Shown here: piece by piece, positions 1 to 9,220 of the stretch
How the letters are laid out: each line of letters opens with the position of its first letter
Numbering within the stretch: position 1 is the first letter of the stretch
From: an uncultured Pelagibacteraceae bacterium
GTDB lineage: Bacteria; Pseudomonadota; Alphaproteobacteria; Pelagibacterales; Pelagibacteraceae
Length of the DNA: 64,000 nt
Assembly: GCA_902595535.1 (NCBI GenBank)
Contig: CACJQI010000005.1
Coordinates: 53,423 to 117,422 of the forward strand
Reading direction: 5' to 3'
Notes under the pieces: model-generated
Seen by the model: the letters and a program-made list of their open reading frames with translations, nothing else
Databases searched by the model: none
Told to the model about the DNA's origin: nothing
Made by a program: the position numbers and the translations under genes

Positions 1-1401
1 TGAAGAATTGGGAATTATTGGGAATAATAAAAAACTTATCTTTCTTACAATTTCTAATGTTGTGTAAACTATAGTATCTAATCTAAGTTTATCATCTTTT
101 TTTTTCCATGGTTCTTGGTCATTAAAATACTTATTAGCTTCAAATAATGAATTGATAATATAATCAATATAAAAGTTAATATCTTGATTATCAATTTTTT
201 CTCTAATATTATCTAAATTATTCATATATTTATTAAGTATTTCCAAATCTTCTTTTTTGAAATCTATTTGTTTGGGAATTTTACTTTCACAATTTTTTAT
301 TGCAAAAGTTGTTACACGTTGACATAGATTACCAAAGTTATTAGCTAAATCACTATTTATACAATCTTCTAATCTTTCTTGAGATATATTTCCATCATTA
401 CCAAAAGAAACTTCCTTAATTAAATAATATCTTAAAGGGTCTAAGCCATATTCTTTAATTATTTCTAAAGGATCAAGTATATTACCTTTTGATTTAGACA
501 TTTTTTCATTATCAGAGAGTATCCAACCATGACCATATACTTTTGAAGGTAATTCAATTTTAGCAGCCAGTAAAAAAGCTGGCCAATAAACAGCATGAAA
601 TCTAAGTATATCTTTACCTATCAGATGAATTGATGCTGGCCAAAAATTTTTAAATAACTCATCATTTGCTTTTGGAAAATTTAATGCGCTTAAATAGTTA
701 GTTAAAGCATCTAACCAAACATAAATTACATGATCATTGTTATTTGGAACTTTTATACCCCATGAGAAACTTTTTCTACTAACGGATAGATCTTTTAAGC
801 CACTTTTAACAAAACTTATTACTTCATTCCTTCTTGATTCAGGAGCAATGAAATTAGGATGTGATTGGTAATAATCAAGAAGCGGTTTTTCCCATTTTGA
901 TAAACGAAAAAAATAAGATTCCTCCTCTATCCATTCAACTTTTGATTTTGAAGAGATTGCAACTTTATTTCCATCAATTGTCTCGATTTCATCATCATTA
1001 TAAAATGCTTCATCAGATACCGAGTACCAACCTGAATATTTTGATAGATAAATATCGTCATTTTTCTCAAGTTCTTTCCATAAATATTGAACCGTTTTTT
1101 TATGTCTTTCCTCAGTAGTCCGAATAAAATCTGTGTTAGTTAAATTAAGAGTTTTTGATAAATCTCTGAATGTTTGACTTATTTGATCACAAAATTTTAA
1201 AGTATCAATATTTTGTTTTTCTGCAGCTCTTTGAATCTTTAAACCATGTTCATCCGTTCCAGTTAAAAAATAAACATTAAAATCATCCATTTTCTTAAAT
1301 CTTGCAAAAAAATCAGCAATAATACTTGAATAGGCATGACCCATATGAGGTTTTGCAGAAGGATAATAGATAGGTGTAGTTATATAGAAATTTTTATCCA
1401 T
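1..1401 (-). CDS. metG: Methionyl-tRNA synthetase MetG (C-terminal part beyond window)
   Basis: Class I synthetase that charges tRNA-Met in the cytoplasm. Translating the minus strand from the ATG at 1401 gives a protein opening with DKNFYITTPIYYPSAKPHMGH, whose PHMGH is the HIGH signature. The TGTDEHG motif follows, and KMSKSKGN lies near residue 300. The frame is open to base 1, so about 467 codons are present and the tail is missing. After the TGTDEHG region the protein reads GWYSVSDEAFY with no paired CxxC knuckles, so it belongs to the MetRS group without the zinc knuckle. The start overlaps the end of holB by 8 bases, which fits translational coupling in a conserved tmk-holB-metG operon. 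Confidence 0.95.
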   Translation of the reverse strand, partial: MDKNFYITTPIYYPSAKPHMGHAYSSIIADFFARFKKMDDFNVYFLTGTDEHGLKIQRAAEKQNIDTLKFCDQISQTFRDLSKTLNLTNTDFIRTTEERHKKTVQYLWKELEKNDDIYLSKYSGWYSVSDEAFYNDDEIETIDGNKVAISSKSKVEWIEEESYFFRLSKWEKPLLDYYQSHPNFIAPESRRNEVISFVKSGLKDLSVSRKSFSWGIKVPNNNDHVIYVWLDALTNYLSALNFPKANDELFKNFWPASIHLIGKDILRFHAVYWPAFLLAAKIELPSKVYGHGWILSDNEKMSKSKGNILDPLEIIKEYGLDPLRYYLIKEVSFGNDGNISQERLEDCINSDLANNFGNLCQRVTTFAIKNCESKIPKQIDFKKEDLEILNKYMNNLDNIREKIDNQDINFYIDYIINSLFEANKYFNDQEPWKKKDDKLRLDTIVYTTLEIVRKISFLLFPIIPNSS

Positions 1402-2323
1402 TTAATACTTTATCTTCAAATTCCATTAAAAGTGTTTCTTCATCCAAATTAAACTTTTTTGTATCATTAATTTTTTTTAAAAAATAATCTTTTATATTTA
1501 TTAAACTTATATCATCAACTGAAATTTTTGATCTTAAATAAAACTCTATCAAAGAATAGATGAGTTCATTAATGATAAAATCTTTTTTATAATGTTTATT
1601 TTTTATAATAAAAAATATTAAATCTTTTAAATTCATTTCTTTAAGGTTTAAGTCAAATTGATTTTGTAGATTGATTAAATTGAATAATTGTCCAGGTGTA
1701 TTATAATGATTTATTAAATCTATATTTAATAAATTATAAATGTCATTATTTAGAATTTTATTTATAGTATTAATTGATTGTTTGAAGTTTAATTGAATCT
1801 TAAAATTTAAACATCTTGATTTTAGGGTAGGTAAAATTTTTTTATTACTATTAATTAATATAAAATTAATATTATCATTAGGTTCTTCTAGAATCTTGAG
1901 TAAAGCATTTACAGAATTTAAATTTAATAATTCAATATTATCTATTAATACAATTCTAGGTTTGTTGTTAAAGCAAGATTTATTAAGTGATGCAATTAAA
2001 TTTCTGATTTGATCTATATCAATATTTTTTTTATCAATAGAAACATCAATTAATATAAAATTTGAACTTGATTTATTTTGAACTAATTTGAATGACTTAT
2101 TTTCTGAATTTATTTGAAGATTTTTATCATCATAAGAATTTTCTTCACCAAGTGATAGTATGTAATTGATTACATGATAAGCTAAAGTACATTTACCAAT
2201 CCCTTTTTCTCCTGAAAAAAGTATTTTATTGGGCAGTTTTTTTTTAGAATATAGTTTTGTTAAACTCTCAAATTGTTCTTTATGAGAAAATAATCTGATT
2301 TGATTTGCGGGTTCTAATTTCAT
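1394..2323 (-). CDS. holB: DNA polymerase III subunit delta-prime HolB
   Basis: Clamp-loader AAA+ subunit of the replicative polymerase. Walker A reads GEKGIGKCT at about residues 38-46, Walker B IVLIDNIE at 124-131, LLKILEEP at 141-148 and the SRC arginine-finger motif at 169-171. At 309 residues it is a little shorter than typical delta-prime. The Cys4 zinc module of the E. coli protein is not present, since no Cys cluster follows Walker A. It lies 4 bases downstream of tmk and overlaps metG by 8 bases. An AAA+ clamp-loader protein in this position is delta-prime rather than the tau subunit. Confidence 0.92.
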   Translation of the reverse strand: MKLEPANQIRLFSHKEQFESLTKLYSKKKLPNKILFSGEKGIGKCTLAYHVINYILSLGEENSYDDKNLQINSENKSFKLVQNKSSSNFILIDVSIDKKNIDIDQIRNLIASLNKSCFNNKPRIVLIDNIELLNLNSVNALLKILEEPNDNINFILINSNKKILPTLKSRCLNFKIQLNFKQSINTINKILNNDIYNLLNIDLINHYNTPGQLFNLINLQNQFDLNLKEMNLKDLIFFIIKNKHYKKDFIINELIYSLIEFYLRSKISVDDISLINIKDYFLKKINDTKKFNLDEETLLMEFEDKVLNG

Positions 2324-2327
2324 TTAT

Positions 2328-2945
2328 CTAAAAAATTAATTCATCTATTTTTTTTAAGATTAATTTTTCATTTAATTTTATATCCATGTTAGAATTTATT
2401 ATTTGATATGATTTTATTTTTTGATTAGCTAATTTTAAAAAACCATTTTGAACTTTATTATAGAAACTCATATTAAATTTATCATATCTATTTAATTTTT
2501 TTCTTTTTTTTAATCTTAAATATAAATTTTGTTTATTAACCAGATTCAAAAAAGTGAAGTTAACAGATATATTTTTCAATAAATATCTATTAATTAATTT
2601 AATTATTTTGATATCAACGCCCATTCCATAATGTTGATAAGCTATTGTTGAGTCTGTAAATCTATCTATTAGTATAATCTTCTTTTTATAATACTTTTTA
2701 ATAATTTTTATGTTTTCACTTCTAGCCGCTAAATATAAAAGTAAATCAGTATTTTTATCAAAATCAGATTTATTATTAAGTATAAGCTTTCTAATCTTTT
2801 CAGAACTTGGGTTTCCACCAGGCTCTCTAATTTTTATATAATCTATTTTTTTTTTATTTAAATATTTTGATACAACAGATATATGGTGACTTTTACCACT
2901 ACCTTCTATGCCTTCAAAAACAATAATAGGTTTTTTAGACATCAC
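2328..2945 (-). CDS. tmk: Thymidylate kinase Tmk
   Basis: Phosphorylates dTMP to dTDP for DNA synthesis. The P-loop GIEGSGKS is at residues 12-19, EPGG at 41-44 and the DR(F/Y) motif, here DRFTDST, starts at residue 94. The 205-residue length is normal for the family. It overlaps the upstream carboxypeptidase gene by 11 bases and is followed by holB after 4 bases. The tmk-holB pair downstream of a D-Ala-D-Ala carboxypeptidase is a recurrent alphaproteobacterial arrangement. The second of two adjacent Met codons could equally be the start. Confidence 0.95.
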   Translation of the reverse strand: MMSKKPIIVFEGIEGSGKSHHISVVSKYLNKKKIDYIKIREPGGNPSSEKIRKLILNNKSDFDKNTDLLLYLAARSENIKIIKKYYKKKIILIDRFTDSTIAYQHYGMGVDIKIIKLINRYLLKNISVNFTFLNLVNKQNLYLRLKKRKKLNRYDKFNMSFYNKVQNGFLKLANQKIKSYQIINSNMDIKLNEKLILKKIDELIF

Positions 2946-4086
2946 CCCAAATTAGGTAATTTATAGATTTAAATAATCTAGTTAAAAAATTAACCTTTTT
3001 TACTTCTTTTAATGATAATAAATCATATTCACCTATTAATTCATCATTATAAACAACTTTTAATGTTGCAATTTTTTCATCTTTTTTTATTGGTGCTTCT
3101 ATGGGGCCATCATATTTAACAGAAACTTTTAATAATTTTTTTTTAGCTTTTTTTATAGTTTTGTAAATATCCTCTTTTGTGTAGGATTGAACATAATTTT
3201 CCTTGCCTAGCCAAACATCGATTTTGTGAAAAGGTTGGTTAGCCTTTGTTATTTGAATCAGATCATAATTTGTAAGTCCATATGTAAGTAGTTTTATACT
3301 TTCTCTTGAACGAGAATTTTTGGAATTAAATCCACTTGCAACAGCGATAAGTCTTCTACCATTTCTATTTATTGAGGACGCTAAGGAATATTTTTCATAA
3401 GATAAATATCCAGTTTTTATTCCATCAGCACCTAAATTTTTATAAAGTAATGGATTTCTATTTCCTTGAGTAATTGGATCACCACCTGTCCTATCCCAGG
3501 TAAATTTTTTTTCTTTAAAATATTTATAATAATTAGGATAGTTTTTTATCAAATATTTAGACATAATCATTATATCTCTAACTGTTGAAAGATTTTCTGG
3601 TGAATTAATACCTGATGAATTTGAAAAATTAGTATTTTCCATACCGATTTCTTTTGCTTTTTCAGTCATCAAAATTGCAAATTCATCTTCCGTACCAGCT
3701 ATGCCTTCAGCTAAAGCAACACAGGCATCATTACCTGATGAAATTATTATTCCTTTTAATAAGTTTTCTACTGAAATTTGATCCCCTACCATTATAAACA
3801 TTGATGAATATCCTGACTCAGATAATCTCCAAGCATTTTCTGAAACTATAAACTTATCATCAAGATTAAGTTCACCGTTTTTAATTAAATCAAAAGCAAT
3901 TATTGCTGTCATAATTTTAGTCATTGATGCAGGAAAAATTTTTCTATCAGCATCTTTCTCATATAAAATTTCACCCGAATGGTAGTCTAACAATATTGCT
4001 GTTCTAGCTTTTACATCAAAGTTTGCATAAGAAAAACTAGCATAGTGAAAACATAAAATTATATAAATTAATATTTTTTTAAACAT
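2935..4086 (-). CDS. dacA: D-alanyl-D-alanine carboxypeptidase (DacA/DacC type, PBP5 family)
   Basis: Periplasmic serine peptidase (S11) that trims the terminal D-Ala from peptidoglycan stem peptides. An N-terminal hydrophobic signal segment ends near residue 21. The three penicillin-binding motifs are all present: SMTK at 54-57, SGN at 117-119 and KTG at 224-226. A C-terminal PBP5-like beta domain follows, with a terminal amphipathic stretch. Length of 383 residues is typical. It sits between the RlpA-like lipoprotein (8-base overlap) and tmk (11-base overlap). The symbol could be dacC or dacF in other annotations. Confidence 0.92.
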   Translation of the reverse strand: MFKKILIYIILCFHYASFSYANFDVKARTAILLDYHSGEILYEKDADRKIFPASMTKIMTAIIAFDLIKNGELNLDDKFIVSENAWRLSESGYSSMFIMVGDQISVENLLKGIIISSGNDACVALAEGIAGTEDEFAILMTEKAKEIGMENTNFSNSSGINSPENLSTVRDIMIMSKYLIKNYPNYYKYFKEKKFTWDRTGGDPITQGNRNPLLYKNLGADGIKTGYLSYEKYSLASSINRNGRRLIAVASGFNSKNSRSRESIKLLTYGLTNYDLIQITKANQPFHKIDVWLGKENYVQSYTKEDIYKTIKKAKKKLLKVSVKYDGPIEAPIKKDEKIATLKVVYNDELIGEYDLLSLKEVKKVNFLTRLFKSINYLIWGDV

Positions 4087-4840
4087 TTTTTAAAATTTCT
4101 AAATTTTCAAAATTTAATGATTTCATTTCATTAAAAGACTCTTCAATTTTTTTTATATCATTAAATGGACCTAATAATACCCTATATTTAGTATTTGATA
4201 ATTTTTCTATAATAGGATTTTTTAAATTAGTTTCATTCCTAATTCTTTTAATCATACTTTCTGCTGACTCTTTGTAATAAAAGTCTGCAATTTTTATAGA
4301 ATACGAAAATTTCACAACGTTTATTTCCTTTTTTTTCTCTATTTTTGTTCCTAAATTATCGATCTTAATTCCATCTACAGGAACCTTTTCAGCAACCTTT
4401 TTTTCTGCCTCAAATGTTTTTGCTTTTTTTGCAATAAAAGTAGAATTTTTAGATATTAAAACTAAATTGATATAGGGTTCATCTAAGTTAAGAGATAATT
4501 CTTCAGCTATTCTATTTGTTATAACTGAGTTATAAAACTCAGAAAATTTTACATTATTTGAAATAACTTTTGCAATGATTGTTTTTTTATTTGATGGATT
4601 TGTAATTTTAACAAACGAATCTTTTTTTAGGTTCTTATGAAATATTACTAAAGCCCTATCATCAATTTTTTTTGAAATCTTTTTTTCTTTTATAAGTTTA
4701 TTATTATAAACTAAAGCAAATCCTTTATTTTTATATTTTTGCTCAGAAATAATATTTATTTTTTCATCTTTATGAAGCTCTTGATTACATGCTGATAAAA
4801 TAAATAAAGTAATTATTAATAATAAAAATTTAAAATTCAT
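4079..4840 (-). CDS. rlpA: RlpA-like lipoprotein with SPOR domain
   Basis: Predicted outer- or inner-membrane lipoprotein. The signal peptide ends in the lipobox LSAC (Cys18). Residues about 39-135 resemble the double-psi beta-barrel of RlpA (VKITNPSNKKTIIAKV), and residues about 180-253 resemble a SPOR peptidoglycan-binding repeat. RlpA proteins are septal proteins, some of them lytic transglycosylases acting on glycan stripped of stem peptides. By hand alignment to Pseudomonas RlpA, His68 and Asp60 match catalytic H131 and D123, but the position of E120 is Lys57, so activity is doubtful. The dac-tmk neighbourhood is the usual alphaproteobacterial place for rlpA. Family call moderately sure; activity unknown. 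Confidence 0.75.
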   Translation of the reverse strand: MNFKFLLLIITLFILSACNQELHKDEKINIISEQKYKNKGFALVYNNKLIKEKKISKKIDDRALVIFHKNLKKDSFVKITNPSNKKTIIAKVISNNVKFSEFYNSVITNRIAEELSLNLDEPYINLVLISKNSTFIAKKAKTFEAEKKVAEKVPVDGIKIDNLGTKIEKKKEINVVKFSYSIKIADFYYKESAESMIKRIRNETNLKNPIIEKLSNTKYRVLLGPFNDIKKIEESFNEMKSLNFENLEILKNV

Positions 4841-5831
4841 TTTTAATTTTATCCTTTAAAGTACATACGGCTAATGAAAATCTTAAAGATCTATTCCATT
4901 GAAGAATAATTTCATAGTTATCAAAAACTATATATGCAGGACTTAAATTTTCTGCATCAGGAATAATATCTTTGTCTGGTGTAATAATTGCTACATTTAA
5001 ATCATCTAATTTTTGATTTAAAAAAGAATCATCATTTATGAAATTTCTAAAGTATTTTAATTTTTTCTTATTATGAAGATTTTTAGCTGATACGTTAAGA
5101 TATTTTTTTGGAATATCATTTGATAAATCTATTTTATAAAAACATGGTTGATCAATTTTCCAGCCTATTTTTTTTAAATAATTTGCCGCAGACGCATATG
5201 CATCAATATTATTTTTAAGATCTATGTAATTATTATTGTCATAATCTATGGCATAATTTTTCATAGTTGAGGGCATAAATTGAAAAAAGCCAAATGCACC
5301 AGCCCATGATCCATACAAGGTTTTATAATCAATTTGTTTTTTTTCTATTAAATTTAGTAATATTAATAATTCATTAGTAAAAAATTCCGATCTTCTTTTG
5401 TCATAACTTAGAGTTGCTAATGATGACAGTATGTCCATTTTTCCAACATAAGTACCATAATTGGTTTCGATACCCATTAAAGATAAAAGTAATTCTTTCT
5501 CAATATTAAATTCTTTTTCAATTGAATTTATTAGATCAATATTTTTTTTATAAAGAATTAATCCTTTAGAAACTTTTTTATCTGATGTTCTTTTTGATAT
5601 GTATGTTTTGGTATCTTCATAAAATTCAGGTTGATATCGATCATACTTAATTACATTTGGTAAAAATTTAGTATTAGCCATAACTGTATCAAATGTTTTT
5701 TCAGAGATATTATTTTGTAGAGCAACTTTTTTAAAATTTTTTTTCCAAATTTTAAATTTTAAATTTTCATCTGAAAATGCTGGTATAAAATTTATTACAA
5801 TCAAAATTACTATTGAACTAATCAGTTTCAT
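4830..5831 (-). CDS. mltB: Lytic murein transglycosylase, MltB family
   Basis: Cleaves peptidoglycan glycan strands with anhydromuramyl formation in the periplasm. A signal peptide (about residues 1-20) precedes an MltB-type catalytic domain with the GIETNYG motif holding the catalytic Glu122, followed by SWAGAFGFFQFMPSTMKNYA and DxxNNxYIDL. The 333-residue length fits. There is no lipobox, so it is probably a soluble or signal-anchored form. No C-terminal peptidoglycan-binding domain is visible. It overlaps the RlpA-like gene by 11 bases and rarD by 14 bases. Confidence 0.92.
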   Translation of the reverse strand: MKLISSIVILIVINFIPAFSDENLKFKIWKKNFKKVALQNNISEKTFDTVMANTKFLPNVIKYDRYQPEFYEDTKTYISKRTSDKKVSKGLILYKKNIDLINSIEKEFNIEKELLLSLMGIETNYGTYVGKMDILSSLATLSYDKRRSEFFTNELLILLNLIEKKQIDYKTLYGSWAGAFGFFQFMPSTMKNYAIDYDNNNYIDLKNNIDAYASAANYLKKIGWKIDQPCFYKIDLSNDIPKKYLNVSAKNLHNKKKLKYFRNFINDDSFLNQKLDDLNVAIITPDKDIIPDAENLSPAYIVFDNYEIILQWNRSLRFSLAVCTLKDKIKNEF

Positions 5832-6696
5832 ATAAGTCTTTTAAATATATAATTACAGCAATCCAAATAAAAATAAAGCTAACTAATTTTGTTATAGAAA
5901 AAGGTTCTTCGTAATAAAAAAAACCAAGTAAAAACTGAAGAGTTGGAGTGATATAAAAAATCATCCCAGTAGGCCCTAGCCCACTTAATTCAACACCTCT
6001 TACATATAAAAATAATGGTATCACAGTCATAGGACCAGCAAGGAATATGAATAACATCATTGGTGGACTCGATAATTGAAAATCATTATGATTATTTTCA
6101 ATAATCAAATAAAAAGCTAATAATGCAAATGGTAGAATATAAAGACTTTCAATTAGCAAACCAATATCTGTATCAATATTTATTTTTTTTCTTATTAGAT
6201 TATAAAAACCCCAGCTTAGAGCTACAATTAAACCTACCCAAGGTAATGATTTAAAGCTTACTAATATTAAATATAATATTGAAAATATAACTAGCATAAT
6301 TGAAAATATACGTTTCTTATTAAGTTTTTCTTTAAAGAAAATATATCCAAGTAATACACTTAATATCGGCATCATAAAATAACCGAAGCTTGCATCTATT
6401 ATTCTATCTGTTGCAATTGCATATATCCATACAGCCCAATTGATAAATATAAGCAAACCTGAAAAAAATAGATGAATTAAATATTTTTTGTTTTTGATAG
6501 TACTAAAAAAAATACCCCATTTAGAAAAAAGAAAAGTTGATATTACTAATGTAAATGTAGTCCAAAGACATCTGTGTACAACAAGTTCTATATGACCAAT
6601 ATAAGCAATATATTTAAAATAAAGTACACCAATAAACCCCCACCAAAAAGAACCAAAACCAGCTAGGAATAACCCTTTGTTAAAATCTTTATTCAT
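5818..6696 (-). CDS. rarD: RarD-type EamA family transporter
   Basis: Inner-membrane protein of the drug/metabolite transporter superfamily with about ten hydrophobic helices in two EamA halves. The sequence GSFWWGFIGVLYFKY near the start and FYITPTLQFLLGFFYYEEPF near the end are characteristic of the RarD subfamily (named for a chloramphenicol-sensitivity locus, substrate unknown). Length is 292 residues. It heads the minus-strand envelope operon and overlaps mltB by 14 bases. The promoter would lie between it and the divergent tRNA-Ser. Confidence 0.88.
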   Translation of the reverse strand: MNKDFNKGLFLAGFGSFWWGFIGVLYFKYIAYIGHIELVVHRCLWTTFTLVISTFLFSKWGIFFSTIKNKKYLIHLFFSGLLIFINWAVWIYAIATDRIIDASFGYFMMPILSVLLGYIFFKEKLNKKRIFSIMLVIFSILYLILVSFKSLPWVGLIVALSWGFYNLIRKKINIDTDIGLLIESLYILPFALLAFYLIIENNHNDFQLSSPPMMLFIFLAGPMTVIPLFLYVRGVELSGLGPTGMIFYITPTLQFLLGFFYYEEPFSITKLVSFIFIWIAVIIYLKDLYETD

Positions 6697-6759
6697 TGGA
6701 AACTTATTGTCTATTAATAATAGCTTTTATTAGACTATTTTATGGTTGAATTAAATAAT

Positions 6760-6765
6760 TATAAT
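6760..6765 (+). promoter_or_regulatory. Candidate -10 element for tRNA-Ser
   Basis: TATAAT lies 17 bases before the mature tRNA 5' end. No convincing -35 hexamer is seen at 16-18 bases spacing, so only the -10 match is claimed. Confidence 0.35.
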
Positions 6766-6782
6766 AATAAAACCTGTTGCAC

Positions 6783-6872
6783 GGAGAGATGGCTGAGCGG
6801 TTGAAAGCACCGGTCTTGAAAACCGGCAAAGGGGCAACTCTTTCCTGGGTTCGAATCCCAGTCTCTCCGCCA
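6783..6872 (+). tRNA. tRNA-Ser (anticodon UGA)
   Basis: The cloverleaf is complete. The acceptor arm GGAGAGA pairs with TCTCTCC, the anticodon loop CTTGAAA gives UGA, there is a long variable arm (AAAGGGGCAACTCTTT region) as in class II tRNAs, and the T-arm reads GGGTTCGAATCCC. G73 and an encoded CCA end follow. The total is 90 nt, which is normal for tRNA-Ser. Confidence 0.97.
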
Positions 6873-6876
6873 GATA

Positions 6877-7146
6877 TCAATCTTCATTATTATATTTAAA
6901 ATTTTTAAATAATTTGAGTACATTGGTTTCATCAAATTTAATCTCGTTATCAATACCATTAAATAAATTATAGAGACTTGTGTCATCAATATCTAACAAT
7001 TTTTCCAAATCTATTAATTCATCTTGTTTTAATTGATTAATATATTTTTTTGTGAAAGCGCCTAAAAGTTTATCCATTTCTTTAGTTCCTCTATAATTGG
7101 ATCTGTAAATAATTTTTTTTTTTAATTGATCTATATTGAAAGTCAT
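6877..7146 (-). CDS. sdhE: SdhE, FAD assembly factor for succinate dehydrogenase
   Basis: Small cytoplasmic protein (89 aa) of the SdhE/YgfY/Sdh5 family, which promotes covalent flavinylation of SdhA. The diagnostic RGTKEMD motif (family RGxxExD) is at residues 19-25, followed by LLGAF and acidic helices. It is divergent from recG, whose start lies 22 bases away, and its end lies 4 bases from tRNA-Ser. An sdhE-recG pairing is familiar in Alphaproteobacteria. Confidence 0.92.
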   Translation of the reverse strand: MTFNIDQLKKKIIYRSNYRGTKEMDKLLGAFTKKYINQLKQDELIDLEKLLDIDDTSLYNLFNGIDNEIKFDETNVLKLFKNFKYNNED

Positions 7147-7168
7147 AATTAGAATATATTAGTTGAAT

Positions 7169-9220
7169 ATGAATAATAAAAGTAATTATCAATATTTATT
7201 ATCAGATTTAACTGCTTTAAAAGGTGTAGGAATTAAAACTACTAATTTACTCAAGAAAAAAAACATAAATAATATATTTGATTTATTGTGGAAATTACCA
7301 AAATCATCAACAGATAGAAGTTTTTCTACTAAAATTGTAGAACTTCGTATTGGTGTTGAGCAAACAGTTACAATTATTCCTCAAAAATATTCATTTCCCA
7401 GAATTAGAAATCTACCAAATAAAGTTTTGTGCAAAGATGAAACTGGAGAAATAGATTGTATTTTTTTCAATAGTTATGAAGGGTATGTCAAAAAAATTCT
7501 TCCTATTGGCAAGGAGATAACAGTAAGTGGTAAAATTGGTTTTTTTAGAAACAGATATCAATTAACTAATCCAAAATATATATCAGAAGATGCGTCTCTT
7601 ATAAAGCAATCTCACAATAATTACTCCCTTACAGAGGGTATATCTGAGAAAATATATAATAAAATTATAAATCAAATTATTGAAAATTTACCTATCTTAA
7701 ATGAATGGCATACCAAAAGTATATTGAAGAAATTTGATAATATTAGCTGGAATGACTCAATAAAAGCTCTTCACAAACCAGATAATATAGGTGCAATTAA
7801 AAAAAATTTTTATCAAAGACTTGCTTTTGATGAAATATTTTCCACTTTTTTAGTTAATTCTGAAATAAGAAAAAAAATAAAAAAAAATAAAAAATCAAAT
7901 AAAGTTCTAAATATTCAAAAACAAAACAATATTATCAAAACATTAGATTTTTCTTTAACAACTGATCAAATTAAATCATTAAAAGAAATTAATAATGATT
8001 TATGCTCTTCTAATAAAATGTTTAGACTTTTGCAAGGTGACGTTGGAAGTGGAAAAACAATAGTATCATTACTAGCTGCATATAATAGTGTTAATGCAGG
8101 ATTTCAGGTTGCAGTTATGGCTCCAACTGAAATTCTAGCAAGACAACATTTTAATTTGGCAAAAAAAATTTTTTCGAAAAATTTAAAATTAGAATTAATT
8201 TCTGGTAAATCTATATTAAAAGAAAAAAAAGTTATATTAAATAATCTTTGTAATCATAAAATAGATATAATATTTGGAACACATGCAATATTTCAGAAAA
8301 AAATAAATTTTAAAAAACTTGGATTAATTATTATTGATGAACAACATAAGTTTGGTGTTAATCAAAGAAAAAGATTATCTGATAAAGGTGGTGATGACTG
8401 TGATGTTTTATTAATGACAGCAACCCCTATTCCCAGAACATTGACAATGACTGTGTATGGAGACATGGACCTTTCAATTATACGTGAAAAACCTCAATCA
8501 AGAAAACCTATAAAAACATACAGCAAATTAGAAAGTAAAGTTAATGATGTTATTCAATTTATAAAAAAAGAAATCAAATTAGGAAACCAAATATTTTGGG
8601 TGTGCCCATTAATTGATGAGTCTAAAAAGATTGATCATTCCTCAGCAATTAAAAAATTTGAATTTTTGAAAGAGAAATTTCCGAATAAAGTATCTTTATT
8701 GCATGGAAAAACAGATACTGAAGAAAAAGAAAAAATTTTAAATAATTTTTTAAACAAAAAATTTGATATATTAGTTTCAACTACAATAATTGAGGTAGGT
8801 ATTGACTTCCCTAATGCCAATGTAATTATCATAGAAAATGCTAATAAATTTGGATTATCACAATTACACCAACTAAGAGGTAGAGTTGGTAGAGGTGATA
8901 AAGACTCAACATGTATATTAATGTTTAAATCTAACTTAAGTGAAAATGCAAAAAAAAGAATTAATATTTTGAAAAAAAATAATGATGGCTTTATAATATC
9001 TGAAGAAGATATGAAAATCAGAGGTTTTGGAGATATTTTAGGATTTAAACAAAGTGGTATTAAAAATTTTAAGTTAGCTGATCCTATTCATAATAATGAT
9101 TTATTTCTTTTGGCAGAAAAAGAAATGAGAAGAATTGAAAAATCAAATGAAGATATTTCTAAATATAAACCTTTACTAAAATTATATGATAGAGCTGATA
9201 TAATTAACGATTTAGCCTAA
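7169..9220 (+). CDS. recG: ATP-dependent DNA helicase RecG
   Basis: Branch-migrating helicase that processes stalled forks and Holliday junctions. An N-terminal wedge/OB region (about residues 60-140) precedes the helicase domains, with Walker A GDVGSGKT near residue 290, DEQH for the DEAH box, TATPIPRT for motif III, and the C-terminal QLHQLRGRVGRG and RGFGDILGFKQSG segments. Length is about 683 residues, normal for RecG. A TTG two codons upstream (7163) is also in frame, but the ATG at 7169 is preferred. No clear ribosome-binding site is visible. The 3' end overlaps the convergent DUF502 gene by 4 bases. Confidence 0.95.
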   Translation: MNNKSNYQYLLSDLTALKGVGIKTTNLLKKKNINNIFDLLWKLPKSSTDRSFSTKIVELRIGVEQTVTIIPQKYSFPRIRNLPNKVLCKDETGEIDCIFFNSYEGYVKKILPIGKEITVSGKIGFFRNRYQLTNPKYISEDASLIKQSHNNYSLTEGISEKIYNKIINQIIENLPILNEWHTKSILKKFDNISWNDSIKALHKPDNIGAIKKNFYQRLAFDEIFSTFLVNSEIRKKIKKNKKSNKVLNIQKQNNIIKTLDFSLTTDQIKSLKEINNDLCSSNKMFRLLQGDVGSGKTIVSLLAAYNSVNAGFQVAVMAPTEILARQHFNLAKKIFSKNLKLELISGKSILKEKKVILNNLCNHKIDIIFGTHAIFQKKINFKKLGLIIIDEQHKFGVNQRKRLSDKGGDDCDVLLMTATPIPRTLTMTVYGDMDLSIIREKPQSRKPIKTYSKLESKVNDVIQFIKKEIKLGNQIFWVCPLIDESKKIDHSSAIKKFEFLKEKFPNKVSLLHGKTDTEEKEKILNNFLNKKFDILVSTTIIEVGIDFPNANVIIIENANKFGLSQLHQLRGRVGRGDKDSTCILMFKSNLSENAKKRINILKKNNDGFIISEEDMKIRGFGDILGFKQSGIKNFKLADPIHNNDLFLLAEKEMRRIEKSNEDISKYKPLLKLYDRADIINDLA

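Noticed and set aside
861..1118. 85-codon open frame opposite metG
   Set aside because: The minus strand here encodes well-conserved MetRS sequence, so this is a shadow frame.
6759..6989. 76-codon open frame on the minus strand across tRNA-Ser
   Set aside because: It is antisense to the tRNA and out of frame with sdhE; composition comes from the tRNA sequence.
7163..7168. TTG start for recG two codons upstream
   Set aside because: The ATG at 7169 is a better start; nothing upstream favours TTG.
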